64,000 bases of DNA, taken from contig NZ_CP065958.1 of the NCBI RefSeq assembly GCF_041270065.1, positions 4,278,001 through 4,342,000 on the forward strand, in the 5' to 3' direction. This stretch comes from Streptomyces fradiae. Lineage in GTDB: Bacteria; Actinomycetota; Actinomycetes; Streptomycetales; Streptomycetaceae. The notes below the pieces were generated by a model. The model was not told the DNA's origin, did no database searches, and worked only from the letters and a program-made list of their open reading frames with translations. The position numbers were made by a program, and so were the translations under genes. Shown in pieces: positions 1-9,003 of this stretch (its first letter is position 1; the number at the start of each line of letters is the position of its first letter).

Positions 1-1382
1 ACGAGTTCGACGAGGGCGGGCGCGAGCTCGCCCGTCTGCAGAACGGCGGCTGTCACCCGGTCGAGGGCTGCTACGAGGAGGGCAGGACCTTCTCCGGCGC
101 GCACTTCCCGTACCTCGCGGCGAACGTGACGGACGAGAAGACCGGCCGTCCGATGCTGGACCCGTACTACATCTGGGAGCGCGACGGCATCAAGATCGGC
201 TTCATCGGCGTGACCCTGGAGGGCACGGCGGACATCGTGAACGCCGACGGCATCAAGGGCCTGAAGTTCGGCGACGAGGTCGAGACGATCAACAAGTACG
301 CCAAGGTGCTGGAGCGCAAGGGCGTGAAGTCGATCGTCGCGCTGCTCCACGAGGGCGGCATGCCGGCCTCCGGCGCGTACAACTACGACTGCGACACCCC
401 GGGCGCGGGCGCCGGCATCTCCGGCCCGATCGTGGACATCGCCAAGAACGTCACCCCGCAGGTCGACGCCCTGGTCACCGGCCACACCCACCAGTCGTAC
501 GCGTGCACCATCCCGGACCCGTCCGGCAAGCCGCGCACCGTCACCTCGGCGGCCTCCTTCGGCCGGCTGTACACCGACACGACGCTGACCTACGACCGGC
601 GTACGAAGGACATCGTCCGCACCGCCGTCGCCTCCGCGAACCACGTCGTCACCCGTGACGTGACCCCGGCGAAGGACATGACCGACCTGATCAGCCGCTA
701 CAAGACGCTGTCCGCGCCGGTCGCGAACCGTGCGGTGGGTCACATCTCGGCCGACATCGAGAACCCGCTCCCGGACCCCAAGAAGCCGTTCGCCGACGTC
801 GAGCGGCCGGCCGGCAACCTGATCGCCGACGCGCAGCTGGAGGCCATGGCCCCGGCGGACAAGGGCGGCGCGCAGCTCGCGCTGATGAACCCGGGTGGCA
901 TCCGCATGCCGCTGACCTACGCGCAGTCCGGTGGTGAGGGCGACGGCGTGGTGACCTACGCCGAGGCGTACGCCGTCCAGCCGTTCACCAACATGATGAC
1001 GACGGTCGACCTGACCGGCGCCCAGCTGATCACCACGCTGCAGCAGCAGGTCAGCGGCGCGAACCTGGCCGCCCCGAAGTACCTGCAGGTGTCGAAGGGC
1101 TTCACGTACACCCTGGACACGACCAAGACCGGCGCGGACCGGATCGTGGTCGACTCGGTGAAGCTGAACGGCGAGGCGATCGACCCGGCGAAGACCTACC
1201 GGGTCGCGATGAACGAGTTCCTGGCGGCCGGCAGCGACGGCTTCCCCGTGCTGAAGGAGCACAAGAACAAGCTGGTCGGCGCCTCCGACCTGGACGTGCT
1301 CGTCGCCTACATGACCGCCCACTCCTCGGCGAGCGCCCCGCTGGCGCCGCCGGCGCTGGGCCGGATCACGATCGTGAAGTAG
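1..1382 (+). CDS. Secreted 5'-nucleotidase/metallophosphatase (3' part)
   Basis: The reading frame is open from base 3 and runs off the left edge, so the N-terminus, any signal peptide and the first metal-binding motifs are missing. The first residues read NEFDEGG, the end of the GNHEFD metal-binding motif of calcineurin-like phosphoesterases. GHTH follows further on, another metallophosphatase motif. The second half is a 5'-nucleotidase C-terminal substrate domain, with the landmarks NPGGIR and AVQPFTNMM. Family members are secreted or periplasmic enzymes that release phosphate from nucleotides. A short hairpin follows the stop. In S. coelicolor the gene in this position is, from memory, a secreted 5'-nucleotidase. 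Family assignment is secure; substrate preference is not known. Confidence 0.9.
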   Translation, partial: EFDEGGRELARLQNGGCHPVEGCYEEGRTFSGAHFPYLAANVTDEKTGRPMLDPYYIWERDGIKIGFIGVTLEGTADIVNADGIKGLKFGDEVETINKYAKVLERKGVKSIVALLHEGGMPASGAYNYDCDTPGAGAGISGPIVDIAKNVTPQVDALVTGHTHQSYACTIPDPSGKPRTVTSAASFGRLYTDTTLTYDRRTKDIVRTAVASANHVVTRDVTPAKDMTDLISRYKTLSAPVANRAVGHISADIENPLPDPKKPFADVERPAGNLIADAQLEAMAPADKGGAQLALMNPGGIRMPLTYAQSGGEGDGVVTYAEAYAVQPFTNMMTTVDLTGAQLITTLQQQVSGANLAAPKYLQVSKGFTYTLDTTKTGADRIVVDSVKLNGEAIDPAKTYRVAMNEFLAAGSDGFPVLKEHKNKLVGASDLDVLVAYMTAHSSASAPLAPPALGRITIVK

Positions 1383-1398
1383 TCATTGCAGCAGTCAG

Positions 1399-1431
1399 AG
1401 GGGCGGTGTCCGCGTGGCGGGCGCCGCCCTT
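1399..1431 (+). terminator. Hairpin after the 5'-nucleotidase gene
   Basis: GC-rich inverted repeat with 8-bp arms (1399-1406 and 1424-1431, one G-T wobble), 17 nt after the stop codon. There is no T-run, as is common in Streptomyces. Probable terminator. Confidence 0.5.
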
Positions 1432-1511
1432 CGGCGTACCCGCGTACCCGGCGGTAATCACCCGGCGCACGACTCTGGCAGGGGCACGTCAAGCGCTGTC
1501 ATAGTGCCGCC

Positions 1512-2372
1512 ATGGACCGACGACGCTTTCTCGCGGGCGCCGCCGCAGCCGGTGCCGCACTCCTCGTGGGCACCCCCTCCGCCCGGGCGGCCACCGCCCT
1601 CGGGACGCAGGACTGGATGGCTGCCTACGGCGACCCCACCCCGCTCCAGAAGCTCACGATCCCCGGAACGCACGACTCCGGGGCCCGCTACGGCGGGCTG
1701 TGGACCGAGTGCCAGAACACCACCATCGCCCAGCAACTGGACAGCGGCATCCGCTTCCTGGACATCCGCTGCCGGGTCACCGGCGGCTCGTTCGCCATCC
1801 ACCACGGGTCCTTCTACCAGAACATGATGTTCGGCGACGTCCTCGTGGCCTGCTGGAACTTCCTCGCCGCACACCCCTCCGAGACCGTCCTGATGCGGGT
1901 CAAGCAGGAGTACTCGACCGACTCCGACGCCACCTTCCGGGCGATCTTCGACGACTACCTCGACAACCGCGGCTGGCGCCCGCTGTTCCGCATCGGCGAC
2001 GGCGTGCCCACCCTCGGCGAGGCCCGCGGCAAGGTCGTGCTGCTCGCCGACAACGCGGGCCTGCCGGGGCTGCGCTGGGCCGACGGACGGTACTTCGACG
2101 TGCAGGACGACTACCAGGCCGAGCCGTTCGCCAAGTGGCCCAAGATCCGTGACCAGTTCCGCGAGGCGGCCGGCCGGCCCGGCCCCTTCTACGTCAACTT
2201 CGTCTCCACCGCCGCCGGCCTCCCGCCCCGCTGGAACGCCGACCGGCTCAACCCGCAGGTGCACTCCCTCATCGACGGCGAGGGCGCCGGCTGGAAGGGC
2301 CTCGGGATCGTCCCGATGGACTACCCCAACACCCGCTCAGGACTCGTCGAGTCCCTCATCCGCCACAACTGA
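1512..2372 (+). CDS. Secreted PI-PLC-like phosphodiesterase
   Basis: This 286-aa protein starts with a Tat signal, MDRRRFLAGA, followed by an Ala-rich hydrophobic stretch and a cleavage-like SARA site near residue 26, so it is probably exported folded. The mature part has the X-domain signature of phosphatidylinositol-specific phospholipase C: PGTHDSG with a catalytic His, then RFLDIRC and IHHG with the second His. Known members cleave phosphatidylinositol or related phosphodiesters. A CATAGT hexamer 6 nt before the ATG suggests a leaderless transcript. Its 3' end overlaps the convergent histidine kinase gene by 36 bp. With the 5'-nucleotidase upstream it suggests secreted phosphate scavenging, which is inference. 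Confidence 0.88.
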   Translation: MDRRRFLAGAAAAGAALLVGTPSARAATALGTQDWMAAYGDPTPLQKLTIPGTHDSGARYGGLWTECQNTTIAQQLDSGIRFLDIRCRVTGGSFAIHHGSFYQNMMFGDVLVACWNFLAAHPSETVLMRVKQEYSTDSDATFRAIFDDYLDNRGWRPLFRIGDGVPTLGEARGKVVLLADNAGLPGLRWADGRYFDVQDDYQAEPFAKWPKIRDQFREAAGRPGPFYVNFVSTAAGLPPRWNADRLNPQVHSLIDGEGAGWKGLGIVPMDYPNTRSGLVESLIRHN

Positions 2373-3770
2373 GTCCCCAGCCGCCGGCGGCGGTGTCGGC
2401 GCCCCCGGCAGCCGCACCGTCGCCACCGTCCCGCCGCCCCCGTCCGCCGCCGGGGCCAGCGCGACCGAGCCGCCCGCCTGCCCGACCGTACGGGCCACGA
2501 TGGACAGGCCGAGACCGGAACCCGGCAGGCTGCGCGCCGACGGCGAGCGCCAGAAGCGGTCGAAGACATGCGGCAGCTCGTCCGCCGGAATGCCAGGACC
2601 GTGGTCCCGCACGGTCAGCTCGCCGCGCATCAGCCGCACCTCGACCGTGCCGCGCGGCGGCGAGAACTTCACCGCGTTGTCCAGGACGTTCACCAGGGCG
2701 CGCTCGAGCGCCGCCGGCTCCGCCCGTACGTACCAGGGCGCCAGATCCGTCTCGAAGCGCAGCTCAGGACCGCGCAGCCGGGCCCGGTCGAGCGCCGACC
2801 GCAGCACCGTGTGCAGCGGTACGACCTCCAGGGGTCCGAGCGCCGCCGCCTCCGGCCGGGACAGCTCCTGCAGGTCGCCGATCAGCGCCGCCAGCTCCGT
2901 CATCTGCGCCTTCACCGAGGCCATCAGGGCCCGTCGGTCGTCCGGCGGCAGCGCGCGGCCCGTCTCCTCGCTGCGTGCCAGGAGTTCGATGTTGGTACGG
3001 AGCGAGGTCAGCGGCGTGCGCAGCTCGTGGCCCGCGTCCGCGATCAGCTGCGCCTGCCGGTCCCGGGAGGTCGCGAGCGCCGCCGTCATCGCGTTGAACG
3101 AGCGCGAGAGGCGGGCGATCTCGTCCTCGCCCTCCACCGGGATCCGCACCGTCAGGTCCTCGGTCGCCGCCACGTGCTCGACCGCCCCGGTCAGCCGGTC
3201 CACCGGCGCGAGCCCGGTGCGCGCCACCCACAGCCCGGCCGCGCCCGCGCCGACCACGCCGATCCCGGAGACCAGCAACAGCACCCAGGCCAGGGTGTTC
3301 ATCGAATTGCCGATCTCGGACAGCGGACGGGCCAGCGACACCGCCGCGTCGGGCCGGGACGGGTCCGCGTAGGTGTAGACGCGCATCTCGCGCCCGTCGC
3401 CGTCCTTCGTCGTGTGCAGGGCGTCGTCGAGCAGCCGGCGCGCCACCCCCACGTCCGAGGCCTGCGCCGGGATCGCCGCCTTGCCCGACGTGCACACCGT
3501 GCCGTCGGTGAAGACCAGCTGCACGGTGTACGGCGGCAGCGGCGGCGCCTGACGCCCGGTCCGGCAGCCGGCGATCACCATCGTCAGATAGCCGTTGTCC
3601 ACCTTGGTGCCGCGCAGCCCCGAGTCCAGCTCGTGCTCCAGCTGCGCCCGGGTCACGAACCAGCAGGCCAGCGACACCGCGGCGACCGCGACCGCCACCG
3701 CGAGCGCGGTCAGCAGCGCGAGCCGGGAGCGCAGCGGCCGGGCCCGGAACCAGGCGACGGGGCTGGTCAT
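2337..3770 (-). CDS. Sensor histidine kinase with a two-cysteine sensor domain
   Basis: A 477-aa membrane kinase. TM1 lies at about residues 18-38, an extracytoplasmic domain at about 40-155, then TM2, HAMP, HisKA with the phospho-acceptor His248 in HELRTP, and an HATPase domain with the N box (DNAVKF), G1 (DHGPGIP) and G2 (GSGLGLS). The sensor loop holds two cysteines, C69 and C93, which could form a disulfide. The ATG overlaps the stop of the upstream response regulator (ATGA), so the two are translationally coupled. The adjacent HtrA-like protease suggests an envelope-stress or secretion-stress sensor similar to MprB or CutS. The two cysteines recall CutS, but I do not claim orthology. A longer upstream extension was rejected because of the coupled start. 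Confidence 0.93.
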   Translation of the reverse strand: MTSPVAWFRARPLRSRLALLTALAVAVAVAAVSLACWFVTRAQLEHELDSGLRGTKVDNGYLTMVIAGCRTGRQAPPLPPYTVQLVFTDGTVCTSGKAAIPAQASDVGVARRLLDDALHTTKDGDGREMRVYTYADPSRPDAAVSLARPLSEIGNSMNTLAWVLLLVSGIGVVGAGAAGLWVARTGLAPVDRLTGAVEHVAATEDLTVRIPVEGEDEIARLSRSFNAMTAALATSRDRQAQLIADAGHELRTPLTSLRTNIELLARSEETGRALPPDDRRALMASVKAQMTELAALIGDLQELSRPEAAALGPLEVVPLHTVLRSALDRARLRGPELRFETDLAPWYVRAEPAALERALVNVLDNAVKFSPPRGTVEVRLMRGELTVRDHGPGIPADELPHVFDRFWRSPSARSLPGSGLGLSIVARTVGQAGGSVALAPAADGGGGTVATVRLPGAPTPPPAAGDSVVADEGLDES

Positions 3771-4516
3771 TCGGCGCCTCCGCCGCGCAGGACGTAGCCG
3801 ACGCCCCGCACGGTGTGCACCAGGCGCGGCTCGCCGCCCGCCTCGGTCTTGCGCCGCAGATACATCACGTACACGTCCAGGGAGTTGGAGCTCGGCTCGA
3901 AGTCGAAGCCCCACACGGTCTTGAGGATCTGCTCCCGGGTGAGCACCTGCCGCGGGTGCGCCAGGAACATCTCCAGGAGGGTGAACTCGGTACGGGTCAG
4001 CTCCACCGGCCGCCCGGCCCGGGTCACCTCGCGGGTCGCCAGGTCCATCCGCAGGTCCTCGAAGGCGAGGACGTCCTCGGCCACGGCGCCCGCGGTCGCC
4101 GCCGCCTGCTGCGCCGCGTACGAGCTGCGCCGCAGCAGGGCGCGGATCCGCGCGAACAGCTCGTCCAGCTCGAAGGGCTTCACCAGATAGTCGTCGGCGC
4201 CCGCGTCGAGGCCGGTGACCCGGTCGCCGACGGTGTCGCGGGCGGTGAGCATCAGGATCGGCACGGTCGAGCCGGACGCGCGGATCCGGCGGGCGGCGGT
4301 GAGCCCGTCCATGCGGGGCATCTGGACGTCGAGGACGACGAGGTCGGGGTCGTACGACTCCAGTTTGGCGAGCGCGTCGAGCCCGTCGACGGCGTCCTCG
4401 GTCCCGTACCCCTCGAAGGCGAGGGAGCGCCGCAGGGCCTCGCGGACGGCGGGCTCGTCGTCGACGACGAGGATGCGTTCAACATCGTTCCGTGCATCGT
4501 TCTGCTGGCCGGTCAT
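3767..4516 (-). CDS. OmpR-family response regulator (MprA-like)
   Basis: A 249-aa regulator. The receiver domain has the acidic pair D19/D20, phospho-acceptor D63 and the Thr/Lys switch residues (LMLTARD, KPF). A C-terminal winged-helix domain of OmpR/PhoB type ends in [12 protein letters not shown]. The ATG at 4516 was preferred over one nine codons earlier because homologs begin shortly before the ILVVDDE strand. It is followed by the kinase gene with an ATGA overlap and preceded by the protease gene 31 bp away, so protease, regulator and kinase probably form one operon. Such regulators usually autoregulate and drive the neighbouring protease gene; that is inference here. Confidence 0.93.
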   Translation of the reverse strand: MTGQQNDARNDVERILVVDDEPAVREALRRSLAFEGYGTEDAVDGLDALAKLESYDPDLVVLDVQMPRMDGLTAARRIRASGSTVPILMLTARDTVGDRVTGLDAGADDYLVKPFELDELFARIRALLRRSSYAAQQAAATAGAVAEDVLAFEDLRMDLATREVTRAGRPVELTRTEFTLLEMFLAHPRQVLTREQILKTVWGFDFEPSSNSLDVYVMYLRRKTEAGGEPRLVHTVRGVGYVLRGGGAE

Positions 4517-4547
4517 GGGGTCAGCGTCCCACGTGTGCTCCACGTGA

Positions 4548-5582
4548 TCAGCTGTCGCCGCCCGAGCGCAGGGCGTCCAGGTCGGCCTTGACGGTGTTCA
4601 CCGGGATCGCGAATCCGAGGCCGACGCTGCCGGCCGTGGAACCGCTCGAAGAGCTGGGCGAATACATGGCCGAATTGATGCCGATGATCTCGCCGTTCAT
4701 ATTGATCAGCGCGCCGCCGGAATTCCCGGGATTGAGGGAGGCGTCGGTCTGGATCGCCTTGTACGTGGTCTTCGAGGAGCCGGTGTCGCCGTTGAACTGC
4801 TGCCCGCCGAACTCGAACGGCCAGCCCTGGCGCGGGTCCCACTGCTGCTGGCCCTGACCGTCGCCCTGGCCGCCGTCCTGGCCGCCGTCCTGGCCGCCGT
4901 CCTCCTTGGCGACGGTCACATCGCGGTCGAGCGCCGAGACGATGCCGCTGGTGACGGTGCCGGTCAGGCCCTCGGGGGAGCCGATGGCCACGACCTCGTC
5001 GCCGACCCGCACCTTGGACGAGTCGCCGAGCGTGGCGGTCTTCAGTCCGGACGCGCCCTGCAGCTTGATCAGCGCGAGGTCCTTGTCGGGGTCGGTGCCG
5101 ACGACCTTCGCGGTGTACGTCTTGCCGTCGCTGAGCTGCACGCTGATCTGCGAGGCGCCGGAGATGACGTGGTTGTTGGTGACGATCTCGCCGTCGGAGG
5201 TGATGATCACGCCCGAGCCGGTCGACTTGCCGGAGTTCGAGCTCGCCGAGATCTCCACGATGGACGGGGACACCGCCTGGGCCACGCCGGCGACGGTGCC
5301 CTTGCTGCTCGCGGAGACGTTCGTGCCGCTGACGGCGCCGGACGCGGTCGCGGTCCCGCCGTCCGTCCAGCGCTCGACGAGGGTCGCGGTCCCGCCGCCG
5401 ACCGCCGCCGCGGCGATGGCCACGGCGGCCATGAGACCGACCCCGCGCTTGGCACGGCGGCGCGGCGAGGGCGCGGGGGCTTGGGTGTACGTGGTGTACG
5501 GCTCGTACGGGGGCCGCGGCGGGTAGTACGGCTGCTGCTGCGGCTGGGGCTGCTGCGGCTGGGGCTGCGTGTCGTCCGTCAT
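4548..5582 (-). CDS. HtrA/trypsin-like membrane serine protease without PDZ domain
   Basis: This 344-aa protein has a Gln/Pro/Tyr-rich cytoplasmic N-terminus (about residues 1-45), one membrane helix (about 48-66) and an extracytoplasmic trypsin-like domain. The catalytic triad is visible: H138 (TNNHVI), D168 (DKDLAL) and S288 (NPGNSGG). The chain ends soon after the protease fold, with no PDZ domain, unlike classical HtrA. A Gly/Asp/Gln-rich insertion with GGQD repeats sits at about residues 229-265, between D168 and S288. The start MTDDTQ was chosen over an upstream in-frame ATG because the upstream residues look non-coding. It is immediately upstream of the two-component genes and is a likely target of that system. 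Role inferred: quality control of exported proteins. Confidence 0.9.
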   Translation of the reverse strand: MTDDTQPQPQQPQPQQQPYYPPRPPYEPYTTYTQAPAPSPRRRAKRGVGLMAAVAIAAAAVGGGTATLVERWTDGGTATASGAVSGTNVSASSKGTVAGVAQAVSPSIVEISASSNSGKSTGSGVIITSDGEIVTNNHVISGASQISVQLSDGKTYTAKVVGTDPDKDLALIKLQGASGLKTATLGDSSKVRVGDEVVAIGSPEGLTGTVTSGIVSALDRDVTVAKEDGGQDGGQDGGQGDGQGQQQWDPRQGWPFEFGGQQFNGDTGSSKTTYKAIQTDASLNPGNSGGALINMNGEIIGINSAMYSPSSSSGSTAGSVGLGFAIPVNTVKADLDALRSGGDS

Positions 5583-5706
5583 GGCTACGACTCTCGGAGC
5601 CGTACATGAGAACCGTCTGAGGACGGGGTGAGAAGCCCGACAGAAGCCTGTATGCCCGAAATAAAGACCCGACGTGTACGGGTCAGGCACGTCCGGGTTT
5701 ACCGGG

Positions 5707-6732
5707 TCAGTGCTCGCAGCCGCAGGAGCCGCGCACGATCAGCGCCGACGGGAACTGCTTCACCCGCTCCCGCCGCGAGCCCGCGACCCGCAGCGAGTCG
5801 TCGAGCACCAGATCCACCGCCGCCCGGGCCATCGCCGGGCGGTCGGAGTAGACGGTGGTCAGCGGCGGATCCGCGAGCGCCGCCTCCTTCACGTCGTCGA
5901 AGCCGGCCACCGCCAGCTCCCCCGGCACGTCGATGCGCAGCTCGCGGGCGGCCCGCAGCACGCCGAGGGCCTGGTCGTCGGTCGAGCAGAAGATGGCCGG
6001 CGGCCGCTGCGGCCCGGCCAGGATCTCCAGCGCGATCTTGTACGCGTCGTAGCGGTTGTACGGGGCCTCGAAGAGCCGGCCCTCGACCGGGCGGCCGGCC
6101 TCCAGCATGGCCCGCCGCCAGCCCTCGACGTGGTCGGCGACCGGGTCGCCGACGGCCGGCGTGTTCGGCACGCCGCCCATGCACGCCACGTACGGGTGCC
6201 CGTGCTCCAGGAGGTGACGGGTGGCGAGCTGGGCGCCGCCGATGTCGTCGGTGACGACGGCGACGTCGTCGATCGCCTCGGGCCGCTCGTGCAGCAGCAC
6301 GACCTTCGCGTCCCAGGCCTCGATCTCGCTCGCGGCCTGCTCGCTCATGCCCTGGCTGACCAGGATCAGACCGGACACCCGCATGCCGAGGAAGGCCCGC
6401 AGATAGTGGATCTCGCGCTCGGTGCGGTAGTCGGAGTTGCCGACCAGGACCATCTTTCCGCGCTCGGCGGCCGCCTGCTCGACCGCGTGCGCCATCTCCG
6501 CGAAGAAGGGCTGCCGGGCGTCCGGCACGATCATGCCTATGAGGTCGGTGCGCCGCGAGGCCATCGCCTGGGCCACCCGGTCGGGCCGGTAGCCCAGTTC
6601 CTTGATGGCGGCGAGGACACGCTCGCGCGTGGCCGGGGCGACCGGCCGGGGTCCGTTGTTGATCACGTAACTCACGACCGCGGTAGAAGTACCCGCCAGT
6701 CGCGCAACGTCATCCCGCGTCACCTTGGCCAC
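5707..6732 (-). CDS. LacI-family transcriptional regulator
   Basis: A 341-aa repressor. The N-terminal helix-turn-helix begins [14 protein letters not shown] with the hinge-helix region after VSYVINN, and is followed by a periplasmic-binding-protein-like effector domain (IGMIVPD onward). The C-terminus ends in a CGCEH tail. Family members bind palindromic operators and respond to sugars or nucleosides; the ligand cannot be read from sequence. The GTG start is supported by TAGACT ending 7 nt upstream, so the mRNA is probably leaderless. It follows glnR on the same strand. A GTGGC-ATAC-GCCAC palindrome lies 47-60 bp upstream and could be its own operator. Confidence 0.9.
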   Translation of the reverse strand: MAKVTRDDVARLAGTSTAVVSYVINNGPRPVAPATRERVLAAIKELGYRPDRVAQAMASRRTDLIGMIVPDARQPFFAEMAHAVEQAAAERGKMVLVGNSDYRTEREIHYLRAFLGMRVSGLILVSQGMSEQAASEIEAWDAKVVLLHERPEAIDDVAVVTDDIGGAQLATRHLLEHGHPYVACMGGVPNTPAVGDPVADHVEGWRRAMLEAGRPVEGRLFEAPYNRYDAYKIALEILAGPQRPPAIFCSTDDQALGVLRAARELRIDVPGELAVAGFDDVKEAALADPPLTTVYSDRPAMARAAVDLVLDDSLRVAGSRRERVKQFPSALIVRGSCGCEH

Positions 6733-6739
6733 GCGCGGA

Positions 6740-6745
6740 AGTCTA
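6740..6745 (-). promoter_or_regulatory. -10 hexamer TAGACT of the lacI-family gene
   Basis: TAGACT read on the minus strand, 7 nt before the GTG start; fits a leaderless vegetative promoter and fixes the start codon. Confidence 0.55.
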
Positions 6746-6778
6746 CGCGGGGTGACCTACCTACCGGCAGGTCGCGCT

Positions 6779-6792
6779 GTGGCATACGCCAC
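6779..6792. promoter_or_regulatory. Palindrome GTGGC-ATAC-GCCAC
   Basis: An inverted repeat between the glnR stop and the lacI-family start. A related perfect palindrome, TGGCATATGCCA, lies at 38316-38327 upstream of the PP2C gene. It is a possible operator; the binding protein is unknown. Confidence 0.35.
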
Positions 6793-6793
6793 G

Positions 6794-7627
6794 TTAACGG
6801 TCCTCCACCGGAGTGAGTTCCCGCGTGTCCGCCTTGACGCGCGCCTCCGCGCGCCCTTCGGAACGGCCCCCCGATCGGTCCCCCGAACGATCCGCGGACC
6901 GTTCCCCCGAACGATCCGCCGAGCGGTCGGCCGAGCGGTCGGCCGAGCGGTCGGCCTTCTCCGGCGTCACGAAGCGGTAGCCGACGTTGCGGACGGTGCC
7001 GATCAGCGACTCGTGCTCCGGGCCGAGCTTGGCGCGGAGCCTCCGTACGTGCACATCGACCGTTCGGGTGCCGCCGAAGTAGTCGTACCCCCACACCTCC
7101 TGGAGGAGCTGCGCCCGGGTGAAGACCCGCCCCGGGTGCTGGGCGAGGTACTTGAGCAGCTCGAACTCCTTGAAGGTCAGGTCCAGGACCCGGCCCTTCA
7201 GCTTGGCGCTGTACGTGGCCTCGTCGACCGACAGGTCGCCGTTGCGGATCTCCATGGGGGAGTCGTCCACGCCGATCTGCTGTCGGCCCATGGCCAGGCG
7301 CAGCCGCGCCTCCACCTCGGCCGGCCCCGCCGTGTCGAGCAGTACGTCGTCGATGCCCCAGTCGGCGGTGACGGCGGCGAGACCGCCCTCCGTGACGACC
7401 AGGATCAGCGGACAGCCCGGTCCGGTGGAGCGCAGCAGCTGGCAGAGCGAGCGCACCTGCGGCAGGTCGCGCCGCCCGTCCACCAGGATCACGTCGGCGC
7501 CGGGGGTGTCCACCAGGGCCGGGCCCTCGGCGGGGGCCACCCGCACGTTGTGGAGCAGCAGACCGAGAGCGGGCAGCACTTCGGTCGACGGCTGCAGGGC
7601 GTTGGTGAGAAGCAGCAGAGAACTCAT
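6794..7627 (-). CDS. glnR: GlnR, global nitrogen response regulator
   Basis: An OmpR-type orphan regulator of 277 aa. The N-terminus [12 protein letters not shown] and the receiver-like domain with D50 (ILVDGRRD) match actinobacterial GlnR, an atypical regulator not dependent on a cognate kinase. The C-terminal winged helix has the [10 protein letters not shown] and GYDYFGG landmarks. GlnR controls glnA, glnII, amtB, nir and other nitrogen genes. Unusual here: after the conserved end (YRFVTPEK) the protein carries about 50 residues of Arg/Ser/Asp-rich low-complexity sequence built from a 12-bp repeat encoding Ala-Asp-Arg-Ser. A PHO-box-like site lies about 100 bp upstream. The identity is recognised from the sequence, not from position alone. 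Confidence 0.95.
   Translation of the reverse strand: MSSLLLLTNALQPSTEVLPALGLLLHNVRVAPAEGPALVDTPGADVILVDGRRDLPQVRSLCQLLRSTGPGCPLILVVTEGGLAAVTADWGIDDVLLDTAGPAEVEARLRLAMGRQQIGVDDSPMEIRNGDLSVDEATYSAKLKGRVLDLTFKEFELLKYLAQHPGRVFTRAQLLQEVWGYDYFGGTRTVDVHVRRLRAKLGPEHESLIGTVRNVGYRFVTPEKADRSADRSADRSADRSGERSADRSGDRSGGRSEGRAEARVKADTRELTPVEDR
6860..6957 (-). repeat. 12-bp minisatellite at the 3' end of glnR
   Basis: Degenerate tandem 12-bp units; the last copies (6919-6957) are near perfect with core GAGCGGTCGGCC. In frame they encode Ala-Asp-Arg-Ser repeats in the GlnR tail. Confidence 0.85.
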
Positions 7628-7727
7628 CGCGTCCCACCTGCCACGCTCGTCGGTCGGTCGTGCTTCGTACGGGGTCGATCGTCCATGACGTCGGTTCCTC
7701 CTCGGCCCTCGCGCCCCGAGAGCTTTT

Positions 7728-7749
7728 GTTCACCTGTCCGTAACAACGG
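7728..7749 (+). promoter_or_regulatory. PHO-box-like direct repeat upstream of glnR
   Basis: Two consecutive 11-bp units, GTTCACCTGTC and CGTAACAACGG. The first closely fits the Streptomyces PhoP direct-repeat consensus (GTTCACC core); the second is poor. It lies in the glnR/hydrolase divergent region. PhoP control of glnR is known in S. coelicolor. This particular site is inferred. Confidence 0.4.
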
Positions 7750-7814
7750 TCGGAAAACACAAAAGGACCCGGGGGCTGCATTGCCCGGATCCTCTGCCAA
7801 GCACAATAGCTCAC

Positions 7815-8693
7815 ATGAGTTCCGAGGCAGAGGGCCGATTTCACATGGTGGATGTTTCCTCGCTCACTTCCGTCCCTCGCCGCGCCACCTTGCGCACGGT
7901 GTTGCGTACGGATGACGGTGTCCGGATCGAGGCGGTTTACGAACCCTCCACAGCCAGTGTCACCGATACGGGCGCCTATACGGGTGTGGGTGCGGACTCC
8001 GATACGGACGCAGGTACCGCGGTCGTCCTCGCGCACGGTTTCACCGGTTCGGCCGACCGGCCGGCGGTCAGGCGCGCCGCGCAGGCCTTCCGCCGGCACG
8101 CCGCCGTGGTCTCGTTCTCCTTCCGCGGCCACGGGCGTTCCGGCGGCCGCTCCACGGTCGGCGACCGCGAGGTCCTGGACCTGTCCGCCGCCGTCCGCTG
8201 GGCACGCGAGCTCGGCCACGCGCGCGTGGTGACGGTCGGCTTCTCCATGGGCGGCTCGGTCGTGCTGCGGCACGCCGCCCTGGAGAAGGGGACGGACGCC
8301 CGCGCGGACGCCGTGGCCGCCGTCTCCGCCCCGGCCCGCTGGTACTACCGGGGGACGCCGTCGATGCGCCGCGTGCACTGGGTGGTCACCCGGCCGGTGG
8401 GCCGGCTGGTCGGGCGCTACGGCCTCGGGACGCGGATCGACCGCAAGGAGTGGGATCCGGTGCCGCTCGCGCCGTTCGAGGCGGTGCCGCTGATCGCGCC
8501 GACCCCGCTGCTCGTGGTGCACGGCGACCGCGACCCGTACTTCCCGCTCGACCACCCCCGGATGCTCGCGGAGGCCGCGGAGATGGCCGGCAGTCCGGCC
8601 GAACTGTGGCTGGAGCGCGGCATGGGCCACGCCGAGAACGCGGCGGGCGACGAGCTGCTCGACCGCCTCGGGAACTGGCTCGCCCGGCCATAG
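7815..8693 (+). CDS. Alpha/beta hydrolase
   Basis: A 292-aa soluble hydrolase. The nucleophile is S144 in GFSMGG, the acid is in HGDRDPYFP and the His is in MGHAEN. The oxyanion region HGFTGS and the FRGHGRS strand are also typical. Residues 35-55 contain a variable Thr/Asp/Gly-rich stretch. Family members are esterases or acyl hydrolases; the substrate is unknown. The gene is divergent from glnR and only 45 bp upstream of the MoaD-like gene. The ATG at 7815 has a CACAAT hexamer 7 nt upstream; an internal ATG ten codons later is the alternative start. Confidence 0.85.
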   Translation: MSSEAEGRFHMVDVSSLTSVPRRATLRTVLRTDDGVRIEAVYEPSTASVTDTGAYTGVGADSDTDAGTAVVLAHGFTGSADRPAVRRAAQAFRRHAAVVSFSFRGHGRSGGRSTVGDREVLDLSAAVRWARELGHARVVTVGFSMGGSVVLRHAALEKGTDARADAVAAVSAPARWYYRGTPSMRRVHWVVTRPVGRLVGRYGLGTRIDRKEWDPVPLAPFEAVPLIAPTPLLVVHGDRDPYFPLDHPRMLAEAAEMAGSPAELWLERGMGHAENAAGDELLDRLGNWLARP

Positions 8694-8738
8694 CCCATCA
8701 TGGGGGGCGGCGCGCACACGAACGAAGGGAGCGCCGCT

Positions 8739-8993
8739 ATGGCAGCGGGAACCATCCGCTACTGGGCCGCGGCGAAGGCGGCCGCGGGGGTCGCAGAGGA
8801 GCCGTACGCCGCCGAGACCCTCGCGGAGGCCCTGGCCTCGGTCCGCGAGCGGCACCCCGGCGAGCTGACCCGGGTCCTCCAGCGCTGCTCGTTCCTCATC
8901 GACGGCGACCCGGTCGGGACCCGCGCGCATGAGACGGTACGGCTGGCCGAGGGCGGCACGGTCGAGGTGCTCCCCCCGTTCGCAGGAGGGTGA
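8739..8993 (+). CDS. MoaD/ThiS-family sulfur carrier protein
   Basis: An 84-aa ubiquitin-fold protein starting MAAGTIRYWAAAK and ending PPFAGG. The terminal Gly-Gly is the residue pair that is adenylated and thiocarboxylated in MoaD and ThiS, so it is probably a sulfur donor or carrier for molybdopterin or a related pathway. No MoaE or ThiF partner is seen nearby. An upstream in-frame start 13 codons earlier was rejected; a GGGAG motif precedes the chosen ATG. The gene ends 10 bp before the next start, so it is probably co-transcribed with the hydrolase and the membrane protein. Confidence 0.85.
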   Translation: MAAGTIRYWAAAKAAAGVAEEPYAAETLAEALASVRERHPGELTRVLQRCSFLIDGDPVGTRAHETVRLAEGGTVEVLPPFAGG

Positions 8994-9003
8994 ACCGCAC
9001 ACC

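Noticed and set aside
1458..2264. Long minus-strand open frame opposite the PI-PLC gene
   Set aside because: Shadow frame caused by GC bias; the Gly/Val/Glu-rich translation has no signal or domain while the plus-strand gene has a Tat signal and catalytic motifs.
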